Assembly (NCBI RefSeq): GCF_014349155.1
Contig: NZ_JACSIT010000091.1
Coordinates: 1-64,000, forward strand
Reading direction: 5' to 3'
DNA length: 64,000 bases
Origin: Neolewinella lacunae
GTDB taxonomy: Bacteria; Bacteroidota; Bacteroidia; Chitinophagales; Saprospiraceae
Shown here: in pieces, positions 33,140-42,227 of the stretch
How the letters are laid out: each line of letters begins with the position of its first letter
Position numbering within the stretch: position 1 is the first letter of the stretch
The notes under the pieces: generated by a model
Database searches by the model: none
The model's input: only the letters and a program-made list of their open reading frames with translations
Told to the model about the DNA's origin: nothing
Translations under genes and position numbers: made by a program

Positions 33140-34776
33140 GGTTGGTCGATGGTTTGCTTAATCAATTGAAGTACGCGGTCCAGGCCCGTGCGGATTTCCT
33201 GGGCCAACATCAATTCTCCCAGGTGGCGGCGCTGCTCTGCGGAGTCGAGCAGCCCCAGGAAGGCATCCAGAATGGCCCCATCCTCGGCCTCCGCCCCCAG
33301 GCCCAGGTTGATGAAGCCGTAGTTGGGGCCGGCGAAGAAGTGGGTAGTCTCACGCGGGTTCTGGCACAGCACGATGGTGGGTAAGCCCAGTGCGGCGGTT
33401 TCGAAGGTCGTCCGGCCCGCCGAGGTAAACGCCAGGTCGGCCCCCAGCATGTGCTCGGCCATATCCCGCACGTCATCCAGCAACTCAATTTCCCCCGTGT
33501 AGTCCTTCAGGCTCGCGCGGGCGGCGTAGCCCCGGCCCAGAATGACTTTTACCCGGATGCCCCGCCGCCGGCATTCCGGCAAAATCAAGGCAAGCACCCG
33601 CTGCGTGAAGTTGTTCGGGTCTACCCCGCCAAAAGTCACCAGCACGTCCTGCACCACTGGGCGCGTCACGACCGATTCTCCGGTGAGCAGGAATTCCGGT
33701 CGCAGGCAGAAGTAGCGGTGCCCGAAGTAATGGTTGAGCAATACTTTTTGTTCCGGATACATGGCATTGATGACCAGGTCGGCGTAACGCGCCCCAGGGC
33801 CCAAGTCTTCAAAGTTGATCAGGGGCACCCCCAGCGCCTTCAGCTCGGCCATTTCCGCTGCGGTGGTGTCGAGGCGGTCATTGATGATGACGTCGGGCGC
33901 CAACTCGGCCAGGCAGCGGACGAGCTCACCGGGCGCACTCATCCGCACGGGGTAGTTGTAGGCAGCGATCGTCGAGAACGCCAGCTGGCTGTTGGCGTCC
34001 ACGACGAAGTTCAGTTCGTGGTCCAGAATACCGCTGGCGATGGCGAGCAGGTTATGGACGTGCCCCAGGCCAATGGCCGGATAGCCCGCCGTGACCAACG
34101 CAATACGCTTCCGGCGCAGGTAGTATTCGCACAGGGCCCAGTCGGCAAAAGTGTCCACGTCGATGCTTTCCCGGTCGGAAATGGCGAAGACGGCCACCTC
34201 CGCCCCGAAGCGGGAAGTTGGCGTCACCACCCGGCGGCGGGCGATGAAAAAGCCCCCCGTCTCGCGGTACCGCGGCGGCAGGTATTGGCGGTTGAGGCGC
34301 GCGGTGTAAGCCGGCACCAGCTTCCCATCTCGTTCTTCCCAGGACAGGTGGCGGTCGTCAACGGCACTGATGAGGGTATCAATAGTAGGGTTGGCCAACA
34401 TCCGGTCGATGGCCGCATCAAGGGTCGCCGTTTGCAGGAGCGGGGAGGTCGGCTGGGCCGTGATGACCAGGTCGTAGGGCTGTCCGCAATTGGCTTCGGC
34501 CTGCACCGTGGCATCGTAAATGACGCTGTCGAGCGTAGTCGCATCCTGGCTCAGCGAAGGGTCTCTTTCGATGACGCCCGCCCCCAGCTTGCGGGCCACC
34601 ATCCGGATTTCTTCGTCTTCGGAACTCACCACCACTTCCGCCCCGTGGCGACTGCCCTTGGCCATGCGAATGGTGTAGTACAACAGGGGCTTGCCGCCCA
34701 AAGTCCGCAGGTTTTTTCGCGGAATGCCTTTGGACCCTCCCCGGGCGGGGATGACGATGAGGATGCGGGGGTTCAT
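33136..34776 (-). CDS. CMP-nonulosonate synthetase fused to a PseG-like domain
   Basis: 546 residues from MNPRILIVIPARGGSKGIP; a longer frame upstream reads through repeat DNA. Residues 1-225 are a CMP-sialic acid synthetase (ARGGSKGIPRKN at 11-22, QPTSPLLQ, and a C-terminal DVDTFADW). Residues 225-546 resemble PseG, the UDP-sugar hydrolase of pseudaminic acid synthesis: VTAGYPAIGLGHVHNLLAIA has the catalytic-type His, and GGVDPNNFT, TSAGRTTFETAALGLPTIVLCQN form the GT-B-like nucleotide site. Fusion of the hydrolase with the activating enzyme is unusual; most species have separate PseF and PseG. It probably acts with the overlapping neuB gene. The alternative is a glycosyltransferase function for the second half. 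Confidence 0.8.
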   Translation of the reverse strand: MNPRILIVIPARGGSKGIPRKNLRTLGGKPLLYYTIRMAKGSRHGAEVVVSSEDEEIRMVARKLGAGVIERDPSLSQDATTLDSVIYDATVQAEANCGQPYDLVITAQPTSPLLQTATLDAAIDRMLANPTIDTLISAVDDRHLSWEERDGKLVPAYTARLNRQYLPPRYRETGGFFIARRRVVTPTSRFGAEVAVFAISDRESIDVDTFADWALCEYYLRRKRIALVTAGYPAIGLGHVHNLLAIASGILDHELNFVVDANSQLAFSTIAAYNYPVRMSAPGELVRCLAELAPDVIINDRLDTTAAEMAELKALGVPLINFEDLGPGARYADLVINAMYPEQKVLLNHYFGHRYFCLRPEFLLTGESVVTRPVVQDVLVTFGGVDPNNFTQRVLALILPECRRRGIRVKVILGRGYAARASLKDYTGEIELLDDVRDMAEHMLGADLAFTSAGRTTFETAALGLPTIVLCQNPRETTHFFAGPNYGFINLGLGAEAEDGAILDAFLGLLDSAEQRRHLGELMLAQEIRTGLDRVLQLIKQTIDQP

Positions 34777-34870
34777 TGGGTAAAGGTAGTACGTGCCAGC
34801 GGATGGCCAAGCATCCATTGGCCGTAAGAAACGCCGATCCACGCCCCAAAAAACCAAATTGCCAAGGGCC

Positions 34871-35221
34871 CGACCAGAGGTGCGGATCCGGTCTGCTGCG
34901 ACGTAAAACGCCTTGACCTCACAAAACTCCAAGCAACTCCATGCCTCACTCCATGTTACTCCATGGGCTAAAAAATCACCGGACCAGAGGTCCGGATCCG
35001 GTCTGCTGCGACGTAAAACGCCTTGACCTCACAAAACTCCAAGCAACTCCATGCCTCACTCCATGTTACTCCATGGGCTAAAAAATCACCGGATTAGAGG
35101 TCCGGATCCGGTCTGCTGCGACGTAAAACGTCTTGACCTCACAAAACTCCAAGCAACTCCATGCCTCACTCCATGTTACTCCATGGGCTAAAAGAGCCAG
35201 CCGGACCAGAGGTCCGGATCC
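34871..35221 (+). repeat. Tandem array of the 110-bp composite repeat (3.1 copies)
   Basis: Units start at 34871, 34981, 35091 and 35203 (periods 110, 110, 112). Each reads GGACCAGAGGTCCGG, ATCCGGTCTGCTGCGACG, TAAAACGCCTTGACCTCAC, AAAACTCCAAGCAACTCCAT, GCCTCACTCCATGTTACTCC and ATGGGCTAAAA. The copies are almost identical, so the expansion is recent. This array defines the family found singly in many other gaps, and it splits the glycan gene run between the CMP-sugar gene and the GT gene. Confidence 0.95.
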
Positions 35222-35222
35222 G

Positions 35223-36356
35223 TCAGGCCAGCGCCTCCCGGTAGTGGGCAATGACCCGCTCTTCGGCAAAAACGCTCAGCACCAGTTCCCGACTCCGCAC
35301 GCCCAATCCGGGCAGATCCGCAGCCGGGTCCGCTGCCGCCAGGCAGGCTGCTGCCAGCGCCGCGGCATCTCGCGCGGGCACGAGCCAACCATTGACGCCC
35401 GGCAAAACGACCTCCCGCACGCCTGCCACGTCCGCCCCAATCAAGGCCCGGCCCGTTGCCCCCGCTTCCAGGAGGACCCGCGGACAACCCTCCCGGTACG
35501 AAGGCAAGACGACCACCGCCGCCCGCGCCAGGTGCGGCCGCACGTCAGTCGTCGCCCCGGCGTAACGGATGACGCCCTCCCCGATCCAGCCTTCCAGCTC
35601 CGCCGCACTGATGCCCGTGGGGTTTTCGCCGTCAAGCGGGCCCAAAACGTCGAAGACCAGGTCCGGACGCTCCCGTCGCACCAGCCGCGCCGCCGCCACG
35701 TACTCCCGGATGCCCTTATCCGCGAGCAGGCGCCCGACGAAGAGAAAATGCCCCGCTGCGGCCTGCGCGTAAGGCACCAGCGGGAAGTCGGCCACCCGCA
35801 CACCGGAGCCTGGCACCACGCCTGCTTGCTCCCCCGTCACCAGGCCCGCTTGTAAAAACAGGTCGCGGTCGTCGGGATTATGAAAAAATACCCGCGTGCT
35901 GCCGCGCAGGGCCCAGCGGTACAAGTGCCTGACGATCCAGGCCGTTGCCCCGCCGGCCAGAAAGGTGTAGCCCAGCCCCGTCAGCGTATTGATGCTTCGC
36001 ACCCCGTTGCGCCGGGCGGCGATGGAGCCGAAAATGACGGGCTTGATGGTGTAGTGCAGCACTGCCGCCACCCCCTCCCGGCGGTAGTGCTGCGCCAGTT
36101 CGCGGGTCAGGGCCAGGTCTTGGAGGGGGTTGAGGCCACTGCGGCGCAAGCGCTGTAAGGCGATGAATTGCGCGCCCGTAGCTTCCAGGGCGGCGCGGGC
36201 CGGGCCATCGGGGGCCAGCAAAATGACGCGGTGCCCCTCGGCCAGCAATGCTTCGATGATGCCCCGGCGAAAGTTCCAGAGGTTCCAGGCCGTATTGGCC
36301 ACCAGCGCAATGGTTGGGGGGGCGGAGCGTTCGATGGGCAGTACTTGAGGGGGCAA
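35223..36356 (-). CDS. Glycosyltransferase family 4
   Basis: 377 residues if translation starts at the TTG at 36356, one base after the upstream stop codon; ATG codons farther upstream lie inside the preceding gene and give a nonsense N-terminus. PTIALVANTAWNLWNFRRGIIEAL starts the fold. VLHYTIKPVIFGSIAARRNGVRSINTLTGLGYTFL is typical of the CapM/PglA-like group. The C-terminal REGCPRVLLEAGATGRALIGADVAGVREVV is the GT4 E-x7-E region. It is predicted to extend a lipid-linked oligosaccharide. The start is the least certain part of this call. Confidence 0.8.
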   Translation of the reverse strand: MPPQVLPIERSAPPTIALVANTAWNLWNFRRGIIEALLAEGHRVILLAPDGPARAALEATGAQFIALQRLRRSGLNPLQDLALTRELAQHYRREGVAAVLHYTIKPVIFGSIAARRNGVRSINTLTGLGYTFLAGGATAWIVRHLYRWALRGSTRVFFHNPDDRDLFLQAGLVTGEQAGVVPGSGVRVADFPLVPYAQAAAGHFLFVGRLLADKGIREYVAAARLVRRERPDLVFDVLGPLDGENPTGISAAELEGWIGEGVIRYAGATTDVRPHLARAAVVVLPSYREGCPRVLLEAGATGRALIGADVAGVREVVLPGVNGWLVPARDAAALAAACLAAADPAADLPGLGVRSRELVLSVFAEERVIAHYREALA

Positions 36357-36357
36357 T

Positions 36358-37572
36358 TTACGGTGCCAGCGGCCCTGCGTCGAGAAATTGGCGCAGGAAA
36401 TGGGGGTTGGCAGACCATTCCAGGGTCTGCGTTGGGAGCCAGGCCCGGTAGCGGTCGAGCAACCATTGCCGGACCTCCCCTTGCTCTTCCGTCGGGAACA
36501 CGGCACCTGCGGCCGCGCCCGCAATAATGCCCCGCAATTCGGGGTCGTCGGGGCCATTGACGAGGGCCAGAATGGGTCGGCCACTGGCCAGATAATCCCA
36601 CAATTTGGCCGTCAGCACGCCGTAATAGCCAGGTGCCGACCAGCTGAGCAGCAGTAAAAGCGTAGCGGATTGTTGCATTTTTTGCGCGGCCGCAGGTGCA
36701 ATGGAAGTCTGAATATCGAGGCACTCCGCCGGCAGCTCCCGCATCCACTCCCGGAACAAATCGGCGTCTTTGCCCCGGTAGAGCAGGCGCAGGTGGCGGG
36801 CCGGGATCTCCCCCGCCGCCAGCAAATCCGCCAGGGCTTCAGCCAGGGGTGCGGCCGACTGCAAACCCGCGTACAAACTGCCCGTGTAGACGATGGTGAA
36901 GTGCACGGTTCGGGGTGCCGTAGTCGCCGGCGGCAAGCCCAAAAGGGCGTTGCGAAACACCTGGATGCGGGGGTGCCAGCCCGCCAGCTGCGCCCGTTGC
37001 CCCTCGGAAACGGTCCAGACCACGTCGGCCAACTTCAGCACCCGCCCCCCCCAGCGGCGTTGCAGGGCTGGCCACCAGACGTCGGCGCGAACCAGATCCA
37101 CCGGCAGGTCGCGGAAATCGGCCACCCAGCGCAGGTGGGGAAACTCCCGCTTCAGCTGCCGGGCCACGAGGTGATCCGTCCAGGGCTGGTACGAAGAAAA
37201 GACGGTATCGATGCCTTCCTCGCGGATGAGCTGTCGGGCCAGGGCGAGGGCCTTCCGCCGGTAGTCCGCCCCCCCGTCGTCGGTAAAATACACGAAAGGG
37301 AAGGCCTGCCGGAGGGGCAACAGAAAACGGTACAAAGGCTTGCGGCGGGTAGCGCTGCCCAGGGTTTGCCCGTCTTTACCCAGCCAATTGCGGAGGTCGT
37401 TGGCTGCAATGGCGTAGGTAGCAGCTACGAACGGCAAGGGCTCGCGCGCCGCGCCCCGGCAAATGACGAAAAGCTTCCCCTCCCGCGCGAAGTATTCGGC
37501 GAGGTGCCGCAGCCGGCGCGCGGCGGGCCCGGCGTGGGGCGGGAAGCGTTGGGTGAGGAAGAGCGTCGGCAT
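36358..37572 (-). CDS. Glycosyltransferase family 4
   Basis: 404 residues. MPTLFLTQRFPPHAGPAARRLRHLAEYF is a typical N-terminal acceptor domain. YQPWTDHLVARQLKREFPHLRWVADFRDLP and the C-terminal GYYGVLTAKLWDYLASGRPILALVNGPDDPEL form the donor site. It is closest to GT4 enzymes of capsule/O-antigen clusters. Two copies of the 18-bp repeat are inside this gene (36503 exact, 36682 with two changes), encoding GAAAGA and APAAAQ on opposite orientations. It lies three bases after the polysialyltransferase-like gene and one base before the next GT. Confidence 0.8.
   Translation of the reverse strand: MPTLFLTQRFPPHAGPAARRLRHLAEYFAREGKLFVICRGAAREPLPFVAATYAIAANDLRNWLGKDGQTLGSATRRKPLYRFLLPLRQAFPFVYFTDDGGADYRRKALALARQLIREEGIDTVFSSYQPWTDHLVARQLKREFPHLRWVADFRDLPVDLVRADVWWPALQRRWGGRVLKLADVVWTVSEGQRAQLAGWHPRIQVFRNALLGLPPATTAPRTVHFTIVYTGSLYAGLQSAAPLAEALADLLAAGEIPARHLRLLYRGKDADLFREWMRELPAECLDIQTSIAPAAAQKMQQSATLLLLLSWSAPGYYGVLTAKLWDYLASGRPILALVNGPDDPELRGIIAGAAAGAVFPTEEQGEVRQWLLDRYRAWLPTQTLEWSANPHFLRQFLDAGPLAP
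36503..36520 (+). repeat. 18-bp dispersed repeat, exact copy inside GT4 gene
   Basis: GCACCTGCGGCCGCGCCC; on the coding strand read as G-A-A-A-G-A, in the C-terminal donor-domain helix near FPTEEQG. Confidence 0.9.
36682..36699 (-). repeat. 18-bp dispersed repeat, two mismatches, inside GT4 gene
   Basis: TTGCGCGGCCGCAGGTGC; on the coding strand read as I-A-P-A-A-A-Q. Second copy in the same gene, opposite orientation, 180 bases away. Confidence 0.8.
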
Positions 37573-37575
37573 GTC

Positions 37576-38625
37576 TCAGAGGGGGCGGGCGATGCGGTAA
37601 TAGATTTCAACGCCCGTTTTGGCCAGGTAATCCGTAGCGCCGGGGGCCAGCCGCAGGATGTCGGCGTGGTAGTGCAACACCTCCGATCCCGTAGCCGCAA
37701 CGTGGAAGGCCAGGGTGCTGATGCCGGTGATGAAGGTGATCCGGTTGCCGGCGGCCAGGGATTCAATGCTCGTCGTTTGGGGCAATTCCCGCAGCTCGAT
37801 TTGGTCCCTAAACTCGGCCAGCACGGCGCGGTACTGCGGGGCATTCTCCGGGTGGCGGGCCTGGACGGGGTGCAGTTTTACGTACAACACCGTGATGCCG
37901 CGCGCGACGATCTTGGTGAGCACCGTCCGGAGCAAAGTCAGGTACACCGGCAGGGCAATGTAACCGGATTCCACGAGGCAGGAAGTCCCCAGCACATAGG
38001 CACCGGTGTATTCACCCACGAACTGGGGAGGAAAGACTTCCCGGACCACCACGCGTTTTTCCGGCGCGGCCCAGGGGAAGCAGCCGGGGAGCGTGCTGTA
38101 GCAGCGCCCTACGCCGTCGAGCAGGGCAATGGTGCGGCCCACGTTCAGCCGCTGCCCGGGCACCATCGTCGTGCGCGCTTGCCAGGCCCGGAGCTGTTGC
38201 CTCCAGCCCTCCACCCGCAAGAAATTGAAGTAAAAGCCCAGCTCTTCGCGCGACTGGTAGCTGCCAAACCCGTCTTCCAGCACGTGGTAGGCGGCTGCGT
38301 GGTGGGCCAGGACGTTGATGTACCAGTAAGTATACATCGGGGCGTAGACCTGGAAATCGGGCGCCACTTGGTCCAGTACCTCCGCCTTAAAGTGGGCGTA
38401 GCGGCGGCGGTTGGTGCGGCGGTGGCGGAGGAGGTTGCGGCCGTTGGCAGCCAGGTATTCCTCTCCGTTGCGGATGGGGTAAGCGGCGGTATCCCCCGCG
38501 CGGTAGCTGCCCCGGCTGCGGATGACCAAGACGGTGGCTGGGTCAAGGTTCTCCTGCCGGATGATGGCGTCCGTCAGGCGTTCCTGGAGAATGGCGTGGG
38601 TAACGAAAACGTGGGCGAATGCCAT
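37576..38625 (-). CDS. Polysialyltransferase-like glycosyltransferase
   Basis: 349 residues with no strong match to common GT4/GT2 patterns. HVLEDGFGSYQS (EDG at 117-119) and LYVKLHP near residue 252 correspond to the D/E-D/E-G and HP motifs of bacterial sialyl/polysialyltransferases. ITFITGISTLAFHVA could be the S/T motif of that fold. With neuB and CMP-sugar synthetase genes in the same locus, a CMP-nonulosonate donor is plausible. It ends three bases before the GT4 gene. Linkage and acceptor are unknown, and the family assignment is moderate. Confidence 0.6.
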   Translation of the reverse strand: MAFAHVFVTHAILQERLTDAIIRQENLDPATVLVIRSRGSYRAGDTAAYPIRNGEEYLAANGRNLLRHRRTNRRRYAHFKAEVLDQVAPDFQVYAPMYTYWYINVLAHHAAAYHVLEDGFGSYQSREELGFYFNFLRVEGWRQQLRAWQARTTMVPGQRLNVGRTIALLDGVGRCYSTLPGCFPWAAPEKRVVVREVFPPQFVGEYTGAYVLGTSCLVESGYIALPVYLTLLRTVLTKIVARGITVLYVKLHPVQARHPENAPQYRAVLAEFRDQIELRELPQTTSIESLAAGNRITFITGISTLAFHVAATGSEVLHYHADILRLAPGATDYLAKTGVEIYYRIARPL

Positions 38626-38691
38626 GGGAAAGAGAGGTAACGTCAGGTTGGGGAGTGGAAGAAAATATTTTCCCGCTCAAAGTCGCGCTGC

Positions 38692-39624
38692 TCAGTACCA
38701 TTCTTCTCCCGCCAGGCTGGCGTAGACGGCCTCGATGCCGGTGCGGAGGTCAATGCGGTGCTTCCAGCCGAGGGCGTGGATTTTACTGACGTTCATCAGT
38801 TTGCGGGGGGTGCCGTCGGGCTTGGATAAGTCGTGGGTGATTTCCCCGGGGTAGCCGACGATGTCTTTTACCATCTCCGCGAGGGCGAGGATGGAGAGGT
38901 CTTCGCCCGTGCCGATGTTGACGAAGCCAGCCTCGCTGTAGTGGTTCATGAGGTAGACGCAGGCTTCGGCCAGGTCGTCAGCGTGGAGGAATTCCCGAAG
39001 GGGTGAGCCAGTGCCCCACATGACGACTTCGGCGGCACCTTCTTTCTTGGCGGTGTGGAACTTGCGGATGAGGGCGGGCAAGACGTGGCTGCGCTCGAGG
39101 TCGTAGTTGTCGTTGGGCCCGTAGAGGTTGGTGGGCATCGCCGAGATGAAATCGCAGCCATACTGGTGGCGGTAGGCATCGCAGAGTTTGATGCCGGCAA
39201 TTTTGGCGATGGCGTAGGGCTCGTTGGTGGGCTCCAGCAGTCCGGTCAGCAGGGCGTCCTCCGTCAGGGGCTGGGGGGCCAGCTTGGGGTAGATGCAGGA
39301 GGAACCGAGAAAGAGCAGTTTCTGCACCCCGTACTGCCGGGCGGCCTCGATGATGTTGGCCTCGATCATGAGGTTATCGTAGAGGAATTCGCCGCGGTAA
39401 GTGTTGTTGGCCAGGATGCCCCCCACCTTGGCGGCGGCCAGAAAGACGTAGGCCGGGCGCTCCTCGGCGAAGAAGCGGTTGACGAGGCGCTGGTCGCGCA
39501 GGTCGAGCTCGCGGCTGCTGCGGGTAATGAGGTAGGTGTAGCCCTCAGCTTCGAGCTTGCGTTGAATGGCGGAGCCGACCATGCCGCGGTGGCCAGCGAT
39601 GTAAATTTTATCTGTTTTGTTCAT
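38692..39624 (-). CDS. fcl: GDP-L-fucose synthase
   Basis: 310 residues. [19 protein letters not shown] is the NADP Rossmann start. [37 protein letters not shown] holds the catalytic Ser and the Y-x-x-x-K pair; [23 protein letters not shown] and [17 protein letters not shown] are diagnostic. It epimerises and reduces GDP-4-keto-6-deoxymannose to GDP-L-fucose, completing the pathway begun by the gmd gene 204 bases upstream. The fucose donor is used by the fucosyltransferase at 44340-45218. Confidence 0.9.
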   Translation of the reverse strand: MNKTDKIYIAGHRGMVGSAIQRKLEAEGYTYLITRSSRELDLRDQRLVNRFFAEERPAYVFLAAAKVGGILANNTYRGEFLYDNLMIEANIIEAARQYGVQKLLFLGSSCIYPKLAPQPLTEDALLTGLLEPTNEPYAIAKIAGIKLCDAYRHQYGCDFISAMPTNLYGPNDNYDLERSHVLPALIRKFHTAKKEGAAEVVMWGTGSPLREFLHADDLAEACVYLMNHYSEAGFVNIGTGEDLSILALAEMVKDIVGYPGEITHDLSKPDGTPRKLMNVSKIHALGWKHRIDLRTGIEAVYASLAGEEWY

Positions 39625-39632
39625 TGTCTTTT

Positions 39633-39825
39633 TTGGGAAGCTTCGCTCCCTTTTTTTGAACCACTAAGAGATGGTTGAGGCGTGGTACGCCGAAGAAGGA
39701 ATTGGGTCGCCGTACAACGGCTCCACCATTTTTAAACCACTAAGGACACGAAGAGGGGCAAAAGGGACTAAATCTTAGTCCCTCTTCGTGTTCTTAGTGG
39801 TTCAAAACAGGAGCGAAGCTCAAAA
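39633..39825. repeat. Dispersed repeat R3 with nested hairpin (copy 3)
   Basis: GGGAAGCTTCGCTCCC hairpin, TTTTTTTGAACCACTAAG, then GGTTGAGGCGTGGTACGCCG and TGGGTCGCCGTACAACGGCT. AACCACTAAGGACACGAAG (39735 on) pairs with CTTCGTGTTCTTAGTGGTT, with GGGACTAA-ATC-TTAGTCCC (39764-39782) folding inside. It fills the gap between gmd and fcl, two genes of one pathway. Confidence 0.8.
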
Positions 39826-39828
39826 AAC

Positions 39829-40944
39829 CTACTCATACTGCTCCCGCACCACAAACCCCGCCTCCTTCAGCAACTGGTGCTTCCGGAAAATCTCTACGTC
39901 GGCCCGGACCATCTCCGCACACATTTCCGCCAGGGTGTAGGTCGCCTTCCAGCCCAGTTGCTGCTGGGCCTTCTTGGGGTCGCCCAGGAGCAAGTCGACC
40001 TCGGTAGGCCGGAAGTAGGCCGGGTCTACCGCCACTACGGCGGTGCCAACGGGAAGCGGGAAAGCGGGGTCGGCCACGGAGGCAATCCGCCCTACTTCGT
40101 GCACTCCCTTGCCCTGCCAATCCAGTTCCACCCCCACCTCGCGGAAGCTCATCACCACGAATTCCCGCACGCGGGTGGTCACGCCGGTGGCCAAGACGAA
40201 GTCTTCCGCCACGTCGTGTTGCAGGATGCGCCACATGCCTTCGACGTAGTCTTTGGCGTGGCCCCAGTCGCGTTCGGCGTCGAGGTTGCCGAGGTAAAGT
40301 TTGTTTTGGAGACCAAGGCTGATTTTGGCCACCGCGCGGGTGATCTTGCGGGTCACGAAAGTCTCCCCGCGCAAGGGGGACTCGTGGTTGAACAAGATGC
40401 CGTTGCAGGCAAACATCCCGTAGGCTTCGCGGTAGTTCACGGTAATCCAGTAGGCGTAGAGCTTGGCCACCGCGTAGGGCGAGCGGGGATAAAAGGGCGT
40501 CGTCTCCCGCTGGGGGACTTCCTGCACCTTGCCGTACAGTTCGCTGGTGGACGCCTGGTAAAAGCGGGTTTTCTCCGTCAGGCCCAGCAGGCGGATGGCT
40601 TCCAGCAGGCGGGTCGTGCCGATGCCGTCGGTGTCGGCGGCGTACTCCGGCATATCGAAACTGACCTTCACGTGGCTCATCGCGCCGAGGTTGTAGATTT
40701 CGTCGGGCTGGACTTCCTGGACGATGCGGACCAGGTTGGTGGAGTCCGTCAAGTCGCCGTAGTGTAAGACGAAGTTGCGGTTATCGACGTGGGGGTCCTG
40801 GTAGAGGTGGTCAATGCGGTCGGTGTTGAACAGGGAGGAGCGGCGTTTGATGCCGTGGACTTCGTAGCCTTTCTGCAACAGCAGTTCCGAAAGGTAGGCA
40901 CCATCCTGGCCGGTGACGCCGGTAATGAGGGCGCGCTTAGACAT
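39829..40944 (-). CDS. gmd: GDP-mannose 4,6-dehydratase
   Basis: 371 residues from [23 protein letters not shown]; the in-frame extension upstream is unlikely. [47 protein letters not shown] holds the catalytic Thr/Glu and Y-x-x-x-[24 protein letters not shown] and [23 protein letters not shown] complete the Gmd signature. It converts GDP-mannose to GDP-4-keto-6-deoxymannose. The next enzyme (fcl) follows after an R3 repeat, so the two are not tightly coupled here. Confidence 0.92.
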   Translation of the reverse strand: MSKRALITGVTGQDGAYLSELLLQKGYEVHGIKRRSSLFNTDRIDHLYQDPHVDNRNFVLHYGDLTDSTNLVRIVQEVQPDEIYNLGAMSHVKVSFDMPEYAADTDGIGTTRLLEAIRLLGLTEKTRFYQASTSELYGKVQEVPQRETTPFYPRSPYAVAKLYAYWITVNYREAYGMFACNGILFNHESPLRGETFVTRKITRAVAKISLGLQNKLYLGNLDAERDWGHAKDYVEGMWRILQHDVAEDFVLATGVTTRVREFVVMSFREVGVELDWQGKGVHEVGRIASVADPAFPLPVGTAVVAVDPAYFRPTEVDLLLGDPKKAQQQLGWKATYTLAEMCAEMVRADVEIFRKHQLLKEAGFVVREQYE

Positions 40945-40959
40945 ACAAGATTTTTTTTG

Positions 40960-40967
40960 CGAAGGTA
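40960..40967 (-). promoter_or_regulatory. Candidate -7 box of gmd
   Basis: TACCTTCG on the minus strand is one base off TAnnTTTG and lies 15 bases before the gmd ATG. It implies a very short leader. Confidence 0.35.
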
Positions 40968-41086
40968 GCGCATTTCGGCGGGCCAGCGGAAGCAAGTGGG
41001 CCAAACGTATTGCTGCCCGGCGGATGTCTGCGGTCACTTTCCTTGCCACTGCTTACCTTTGGAGACTGGCCCGCCGCCGCAAAAAA

Positions 41087-42193
41087 ATGAAGGAACAACC
41101 GCAAGCTTTCAAATTATCCGCCGGCGGATCCCTTTGGCTCGACCTCCTCCGCGGGCTCAGTGCCCAGGCCGTCGTTATTGGCCACGGCCTTTTCTTCTGT
41201 GGCCTGATGAACCTGGAAACGGACCCCGGAATTTTCGTCGTGCAAAATTTTGCCGTCCTCCTGTTCTTCATCCTCTCGGGTTTCCTCATCACCTACTCTA
41301 CAGCGGGGAAGCTGGTACGCACGCCGGGTTACGGATTTAGCCACTTCTTCATCGACCGCTTCAGCCGCATTTATACCGCCTTCGTTCCCGCCCTGGTGCT
41401 GGTTTTCTTGATCGATAGCTGGAGCATCTACCTCAACGCCGCAACCTACCAATACGGCGCAGGCTACAACCCAAAAACCTTCGTGGGCAACCTGCTCATG
41501 CTCCAGGATGCTCCCGGCGTCAGCCTGCTGCTGGGCCGCCTGACCAGCTTTGGCTCCGGCCGCCCTTTCTGGACCTTGAGCGTAGAGTGGTGGATTTACC
41601 TCTGCTTCGGCTGGTTGCTGCTGCGGGTGCTCCGCCCCGCCCGCAGGCGCTGGTACGACGCGCTGCTTTTGCTGCCCCTGCTGGTGATCCCCGCTTTCAA
41701 TTTCTGGGGCGGAAAGGGCAACGGCCTCATGGTTACCTGGCTGTTCGGTGCGGTAGCTTATCTGCTCTTGGCGGGGCACCAGCTCCAGAAATTACGCCCT
41801 CAATGCTACCTCGCCGGAGCACTCCTATTTGCCGCTCTGGGGGCCCTGCGCTTCCGGGAAACGGGGCAGGAATACGACGTCATTTTGGCCTTCGCCGCCA
41901 CCGGGGCCGTAATGACCTTACTGGCCTACTTTCAACATACCACCTGGCCCCGCCGGCTGGCCAGCGCGGTACGCACCAACGCCGCTTTTTCCTACACCCT
42001 CTACCTCCTCCACTACACCGTTTACGATTTCCTACGCAGCCACCTGGGGGATTTTTTCACGCCGTGGACGCTGCTGCTGGCGGGTTTTCTGCTCTCCAAC
42101 CTCCTCAGTTTGGCCGTCGGGCTTTTCTTTGAGACCAAGGCAACGCGGTGGGTGAAAAATGGGCTGTACCGCCGTTTTTTGCCGGGGGCGTAG
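41087..42193 (+). CDS. Acyltransferase 3 family membrane protein
   Basis: 368 residues from MKEQPQAFKLSAGGSLWLDLLRGLSAQAVVIGHGLFF, in which the RG...GH pattern is the acyltransferase 3 signature. About ten membrane helices follow, including FAVLLFFILSGFLITYST, and RFSRIYTAFVPAL. Such proteins O-acetylate cell-surface glycans in the membrane. It is transcribed opposite to the rest of the locus, away from gmd, with a TACCTTTG box at 41054-41061. It is likely a decoration enzyme for the glycan encoded around it. Confidence 0.8.
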   Translation: MKEQPQAFKLSAGGSLWLDLLRGLSAQAVVIGHGLFFCGLMNLETDPGIFVVQNFAVLLFFILSGFLITYSTAGKLVRTPGYGFSHFFIDRFSRIYTAFVPALVLVFLIDSWSIYLNAATYQYGAGYNPKTFVGNLLMLQDAPGVSLLLGRLTSFGSGRPFWTLSVEWWIYLCFGWLLLRVLRPARRRWYDALLLLPLLVIPAFNFWGGKGNGLMVTWLFGAVAYLLLAGHQLQKLRPQCYLAGALLFAALGALRFRETGQEYDVILAFAATGAVMTLLAYFQHTTWPRRLASAVRTNAAFSYTLYLLHYTVYDFLRSHLGDFFTPWTLLLAGFLLSNLLSLAVGLFFETKATRWVKNGLYRRFLPGA

Positions 42194-42227
42194 CGGAGGC
42201 TTCGCTTTAAGTGGAACTGATGAATAA

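Noticed and set aside
36670-38640. A 656-codon plus-strand frame opposite two glycan genes
   Set aside because: It spans two tightly packed minus-strand genes with clear motifs and shows no recognisable domain.
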